Position numbers and translations under genes: made by a program. A stretch of DNA of 64,000 nucleotides from Streptomyces sp. Je 1-369. Its GTDB lineage: Bacteria; Actinomycetota; Actinomycetes; Streptomycetales; Streptomycetaceae. Under the pieces are notes generated by a model. The model had not been told where the DNA came from. It searched no databases and worked only from the letters and a program-made list of their open reading frames with translations. Shown piece by piece: positions 60,801 through 64,000 of this stretch (the stretch's first letter is position 1; each line of letters opens with the position of its first letter). The DNA lies in the NCBI RefSeq assembly GCF_026810505.1, contig NZ_CP101750.1:7552515-7616514 (forward strand), given 5' to 3'.

Positions 60801-61256
60801 CTACAGCCATTCGTGGTGCCGCCGTATGTACCAGCCCTTCACCCCCTGCGTGAGCGCGCAGTACGCGAGCAGCGTTCCGATCAGCCACGGGAAGTAGCTC
60901 ATCGGCAGCGGCTGCATCGACAGCGCCCCGGCCAGCGGGGAGAACGGCAGCCATAGGCCGAAGAGCATCACCGCGCCGGTCATCACCAGGACCGGCAGCG
61001 ACGCGCGGGACTGGACGAACGGGATCTTCCGCGTGCGGATCATGTGCACGATGAGGGTCTGGGAGAGCAGTCCCTCGACGAACCAGCCCGTCTGGAACAG
61101 GGTCTGCCGGGCGGGGGAGTCGGCCCCGATGACGTACCACAGGACCAGGAAGGTCGTGATGTCGAAGACCGAGCTGATCGGGCCGATCCGCACCATGAAC
61201 CGGCCGATGCCCTTCGCGTCCCAGGCCCGCGGCTTCTTCAGGTACTCCTTGTCCAT
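60801..61256 (-). CDS. mgtA: C-terminal transmembrane part of MgtA-type ATPase, separated by in-frame TGA
   Basis: 151 residues. The sequence MDKEYLKKPRAWDAKGIGRFM continues exactly where full-length MgtA proteins go on after QLAIPW, and gives the last membrane helices (VFDITTFLVLWYVIGA, GLLSQTLIVHMI, PVLVMTGAVMLFGLWLPF and a final helix). It is in the same frame as the larger part: CCG-TGA-GAC-CGC-ATG. No ribosome-binding site precedes ATG 61256, so it would depend on re-initiation after the TGA, or on read-through. If neither occurs this fragment is not expressed. Confidence 0.75.
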   Translation of the reverse strand: MDKEYLKKPRAWDAKGIGRFMVRIGPISSVFDITTFLVLWYVIGADSPARQTLFQTGWFVEGLLSQTLIVHMIRTRKIPFVQSRASLPVLVMTGAVMLFGLWLPFSPLAGALSMQPLPMSYFPWLIGTLLAYCALTQGVKGWYIRRHHEWL

Positions 61257-61262
61257 GCGGTC

Positions 61263-63530
61263 TCACGGGATCGCCAGCTGGCTGACGTCGTAGCAGAGGT
61301 TCTGCACCAGGAGGTGGATGGCGAGCATCGGCTGGAAGGGGATGAAGGCCGAGGCGACCAGGACGGAGAAGACGTTCCCGAAGTTCGAGGACGCCGTCAT
61401 CTTGATGTACTTGATGGTGTTGCCGAACGTCTGACGGCCCATCAATATGCCCTGCTCCAGGACCAACAGGTCCTTCTTCAGGAGGATGATGTCGGCGGAC
61501 TCCTTCGCGATGTCCACGGCCGTGTCGACGGAGACGCCCACGTCCGCCTCGCGCAGCGCCGCCGCGTCGTTGATGCCGTCCCCGAGGAAGCCGACCGTGT
61601 GCCCGTCGGCCTTCAGGGCGCGCACGATCCGCGCCTTCTGGACCGGGTTGACCTTCGCGAACACCGTGGTCGTACGGGCCAGTTCGATCAGCTCGACGTC
61701 GTCGACCAGGTCGACCGTCGCGCCGGTGATCAGCTCGTCGGTGTCCAGGCCGACGTCGGCGCAGACGCGCGCGGCGACCAGTTCGTTGTCGCCGGTGACG
61801 ACCTTGACCGCGACGCCGTTCTCGGCGAGGGCGCGCAGCGTGGCCGCCGCGTCCTTCTTCGGCGGATCCAGGAAGGCGAGGAAGCCGAGGAGCGTCAGCT
61901 CCGACTCGTCGGCCACCGAGTAGGTCTCGCGCTCGGCGGTGTCCGGGTCGACGGGGAAGGTGCGGGTGGCGACCGCGAGGACCCGCAGGCCCTCCCGGTT
62001 GTGGCGGTCGGTGAGGTGCGTGACGTGGGCGCGCAGCTCCGGGGTGAGGCCGACGCGCTCGCCGCCGTCCATCATGTGGTCGCACCGGTCGAGGACCTCC
62101 TCGACCGCGCCCTTGGTGATGAGCGTGTGCTCGAAGACGGGGCCGGAGAGTTCGTTGCGGCGCAGGACGACGGACATGCGGCGGCGCGCGAAGTCGAAGG
62201 GGATCTCGTCGATCACCGTGAAGAGATGGTCGACGACAACCGCCTCGGCCTCGTCGACCCGGTCGATGACCGCCTGGTCCATGAGGTTGCGGAGTCCCGT
62301 CTGGAAATGGGAGTTCAGGTAGGCGTACTCCAGCACCTCGCGGTCCTCCTCGCCGCGCGTGCCGAGGTAGCGGTCCAGGACGATGCGGTCCTCGGTGAGC
62401 GTGCCCGTCTTGTCCGTGCACAGGACGTCCATCGCGCCGAGGTTCTGGATCGCGTTGAGCTGCTTGACGACGACCTGGTGCTTCGACATGGCGACGGCGC
62501 CGCGCGCCAGGTTCGCCGAGACGACCATCGGCAGCATCTCGGGGGTGAGGCCGACCGCCACGGAGATCGAGAACAGCAGCGCCTGGTCCCAGTCGCCCTT
62601 GGTGAAGCCGTTGATCGCGAAGACGACCGGAACCATCACCAGCATGAACCGGATCAGCAGGAGGCTGACCCTGCGCACGCCGACGTCGAACGCGGTCTGC
62701 GGGCGGTCGCCGGTGAGCGCGCTCGCCATGGAGCCGAAGTAGGTGTGCGCGCCGGTCGCGACGACCACGCCGGTCGCCGTGCCTGACGTCACCGACGTGC
62801 CCATCAGGCAGAGGTTGTCGGCCTCGACGGGGTCCGCGGTGGCCTGCTGGCCCAGGTCATGGGCGCGCGTGTCGGCCTTGGCGACGGGCAGGGACTCGCC
62901 GGACAGCGCGGCCTGGCTCACCATCAGGTCCTTGGCGGTGAGCAGCCGCAGATCGGCGGGGACCAGGTCGCCGGCGGCGAGGCGCACGAGGTCGCCGGGG
63001 ACGACCTGCTCCATCGGGATCTCTTCGGTGTCCGCGGTCTCGCACCAGCGCCGCCGCACCGCGCAGGACGTGGTGACCAGCTTCTTGAGCGCCTCGGCGG
63101 ACCGGGAGGACCGGAACTCCTGCCAGAACCGGAGCAGGGCGCTGATGAGCACCATCGAGGTGAGGATGTAGACGCCGGGGTCGGCGGGGTCCTGCCAGTA
63201 CATGACGGCGGCCAGTACGACGAGCACCCCGATGAAGGGGTTCCAGAAGGACTTGGCGAGCTGCGCGGTCCAGTGCGGGGCGCGGTCGTGGGCGACGGTG
63301 TTCTCGCCGTACCGCTCGATGCGTTCCAGGACCTGGTCCTGACGCAGGCCGCGCGTCGTGGCGTTGAGCTCGTGCAGGACGTCGCGGGCGGGGAGCGCGC
63401 TGAGTTCGGCGAGCCGGGCGCCGACCTCGCGGGTGCGGGCGTCGAGTTCGGCGGCCTTGCGGGTACGGGGGGCGGGGCGGGGGTTCTCGCCTGGCGGGGC
63501 CAGGCGTACCTGGGGAATCAGCTTGTTCAT
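61263..63530 (-). CDS. mgtA: MgtA-type magnesium P-type ATPase, truncated at an in-frame TGA
   Basis: 755 residues of the P3B magnesium-translocating ATPase. Visible are the actuator-domain SGESLPV (TGES-equivalent), the phosphorylation motif DKTGTLT, the hinge GDGINDA and several membrane helices. Homologues are about 900 residues; this frame ends after QLAIP, where a Trp codon TGG is expected but TGA is present, and the remaining 151 codons continue in frame after GAC-CGC. The combined length is about 909. ATG 63530 has GGAGGG upstream. A leader with an upstream ORF and hairpin precedes it. Whether the protein is whole, two-part or dead depends on the TGA. Confidence 0.9.
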   Translation of the reverse strand: MNKLIPQVRLAPPGENPRPAPRTRKAAELDARTREVGARLAELSALPARDVLHELNATTRGLRQDQVLERIERYGENTVAHDRAPHWTAQLAKSFWNPFIGVLVVLAAVMYWQDPADPGVYILTSMVLISALLRFWQEFRSSRSAEALKKLVTTSCAVRRRWCETADTEEIPMEQVVPGDLVRLAAGDLVPADLRLLTAKDLMVSQAALSGESLPVAKADTRAHDLGQQATADPVEADNLCLMGTSVTSGTATGVVVATGAHTYFGSMASALTGDRPQTAFDVGVRRVSLLLIRFMLVMVPVVFAINGFTKGDWDQALLFSISVAVGLTPEMLPMVVSANLARGAVAMSKHQVVVKQLNAIQNLGAMDVLCTDKTGTLTEDRIVLDRYLGTRGEEDREVLEYAYLNSHFQTGLRNLMDQAVIDRVDEAEAVVVDHLFTVIDEIPFDFARRRMSVVLRRNELSGPVFEHTLITKGAVEEVLDRCDHMMDGGERVGLTPELRAHVTHLTDRHNREGLRVLAVATRTFPVDPDTAERETYSVADESELTLLGFLAFLDPPKKDAAATLRALAENGVAVKVVTGDNELVAARVCADVGLDTDELITGATVDLVDDVELIELARTTTVFAKVNPVQKARIVRALKADGHTVGFLGDGINDAAALREADVGVSVDTAVDIAKESADIILLKKDLLVLEQGILMGRQTFGNTIKYIKMTASSNFGNVFSVLVASAFIPFQPMLAIHLLVQNLCYDVSQLAIP

Positions 63531-63633
63531 GGCAGACCTCCCTCCGTGCGGGGCATGACGAGGCAGACCCGGGCACGAGGACGTGGATGTGTGGATGCGG
63601 GGTGAAGAAATCTCCGGGGTGCCGAGGGCGTAT

Positions 63634-63660
63634 CGACGTCGACCGGGGGCGTCGACGTCG
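63634..63660 (-). promoter_or_regulatory. Strong hairpin in the mgtA leader
   Basis: CGACGTCGAC (63634-63643) pairs with GTCGACGTCG (63651-63660) in a perfect 10-bp stem with a 7-base loop. It lies between the upstream ORF and the mgtA start, without a T-run. It could act as an attenuation or translation-control element. Confidence 0.55.
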
Positions 63661-63813
63661 TGGCTGCGGCACGGCGGAGCAGGGGAAACGCGGGAGAAGC
63701 GCAGGAGAAACCGCGGCGGGGAGCGCCTCGGAGGCGGCGGCGCAGAGCGGCCGGAACCTACCGAATACGACCAGCGGCCACGGAGGGGCGGCGGTCAGCT
63801 GCGGAACGCGGCC

Positions 63814-63858
63814 TCAGAGAAGATCACCGCTGACGCAAGGACTTCCTTCGGGACTCAT
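63814..63858 (-). CDS. 14-residue upstream ORF (leader peptide) of mgtA
   Basis: ATG 63858 follows a perfect AAGGAGG ribosome-binding site (63873-63867) by 8 bases. It encodes MSPEGSPCVSGDLL and ends at TGA 63814-63816, 283 bases before mgtA. Such a strong initiation site in front of a tiny frame is typical of a regulatory leader peptide. Pro and acidic residues recall the Pro/acid-rich MgtL leader of enterobacteria, but the sequence is not homologous. No gene product function beyond regulation is suggested. Confidence 0.6.
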   Translation of the reverse strand: MSPEGSPCVSGDLL

Positions 63859-64000
63859 CCCGAACACCTCCTTGCGATCGCGGGACGGAGCGGAACGCAC
63901 CACCGAACGGTGCACGGCCCAGTGAGTCACGCGCGTACCCCTATGTCAAATATGGGACCTTTGCCCCTGTGTGCCCGGGACTTGTGTCCTGCCCACCAGA
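63859..64000 (-). promoter_or_regulatory. Presumed promoter region of the mgtA leader
   Basis: A - strand TTGACA lies at 63949-63944, in an AT-richer stretch, but I cannot find a convincing -10 at 16-18 bases. A short CACCG-AA-CGGTG inverted repeat is at 63901-63912. No gene is visible in this last 140 bases of the window. Confidence 0.3.

Noticed and set aside
63587..63925. 112-codon + strand ORF at the window end
   Set aside because: It lies antisense to the mgtA leader, has low-complexity composition and no ribosome-binding site.

Overview
The window is high-GC DNA (roughly 70% G+C, strong G/C preference at third codon positions, many GTG starts, 4-base GTGA/ATGA gene overlaps, probable leaderless genes) and reads as chromosomal accessory sequence from a Streptomyces or close relative. 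I see no plasmid, phage, transposase or CRISPR hallmarks. Names are assigned from recognised families and motifs, not from database searches.

Layout. (1) 1-8212: a translationally coupled ebo-type locus on the + strand: inositol-phosphate synthase-like protein (cut by the window edge), UbiA-like prenyltransferase, TIM-barrel isomerase, EboA, EboB (TatD-like), EboE, EboF (phosphodiesterase-like), then a Tat-exported TIM-barrel protein; tRNA-Leu(GAG) and a terminator follow. (2) 8531-19256: a hydroxyproline-catabolism gene set on the - strand (three-subunit D-hydroxyproline dehydrogenase, DapA-like deaminase, 4-hydroxyproline epimerase, GntR regulator), an AraC regulator, an MFS transporter and a secreted M9 collagenase. 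Together they look like a module that digests collagen and burns its hydroxyproline; similar sequence boxes lie upstream of both the catabolic operon and the collagenase. (3) 19228-20772: a GH3 beta-N-acetylhexosaminidase with a DasR-like box upstream. (4) 20999-29584: two dehydrogenases (+) converging on a five-gene operon (-) coding for a radical SAM enzyme, a single-chain alpha/beta-hydrolase plus DegT aminotransferase fusion, an acyl/aryl carboxylate reductase pair (GriC/GriD or LuxC/LuxE type) and a PhyH dioxygenase. This is the best candidate for an undescribed pathway, plausibly turning a carboxylic acid into an aldehyde and then an amine.

(5) 29999-36299: secreted peptidoglycan-binding protein, 3-hydroxybutyrate-dehydrogenase-like SDR, an ORF ending in eleven 33-bp repeats that is stop/start-coupled to a divergent carbamoyltransferase, and a large LuxR (LAL) regulator. 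(6) 36412-47808: DapB-like dehydrogenase, AhpD-like protein, Tat-exported cholesterol oxidase, MHS-type transporter, GAF/PucR regulator, a solitary QcrB-like cytochrome b, a metallophosphoesterase and an RCK-type ion-channel protein. (7) 48052-52748: an XRE-TetR double-HTH regulator with palindromic operators, carnitine catabolism genes (dehydrocarnitine cleavage enzyme, carnitine dehydrogenase, thioesterase) and an MHS transporter. (8) 52810-60733: secreted beta-propeller-like protein, GH4 glycosidase, small Cys-rich ferredoxin-like protein, FBP zinc-finger protein, GNAT, quinone oxidoreductase, PPK2, DinB-like protein and a serine hydrolase. (9) 60801-64000: an MgtA-type P-type ATPase split by one in-frame TGA, preceded by a long leader with a 14-codon upstream ORF and a strong hairpin.

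The intergenic stretches above 300 bases are 29585-29998, 31509-32508 and 63531-64000; each is described in its own entries. Starts were moved from the longest frame wherever a ribosome-binding site, a coupled overlap or a promoter indicated a better one.
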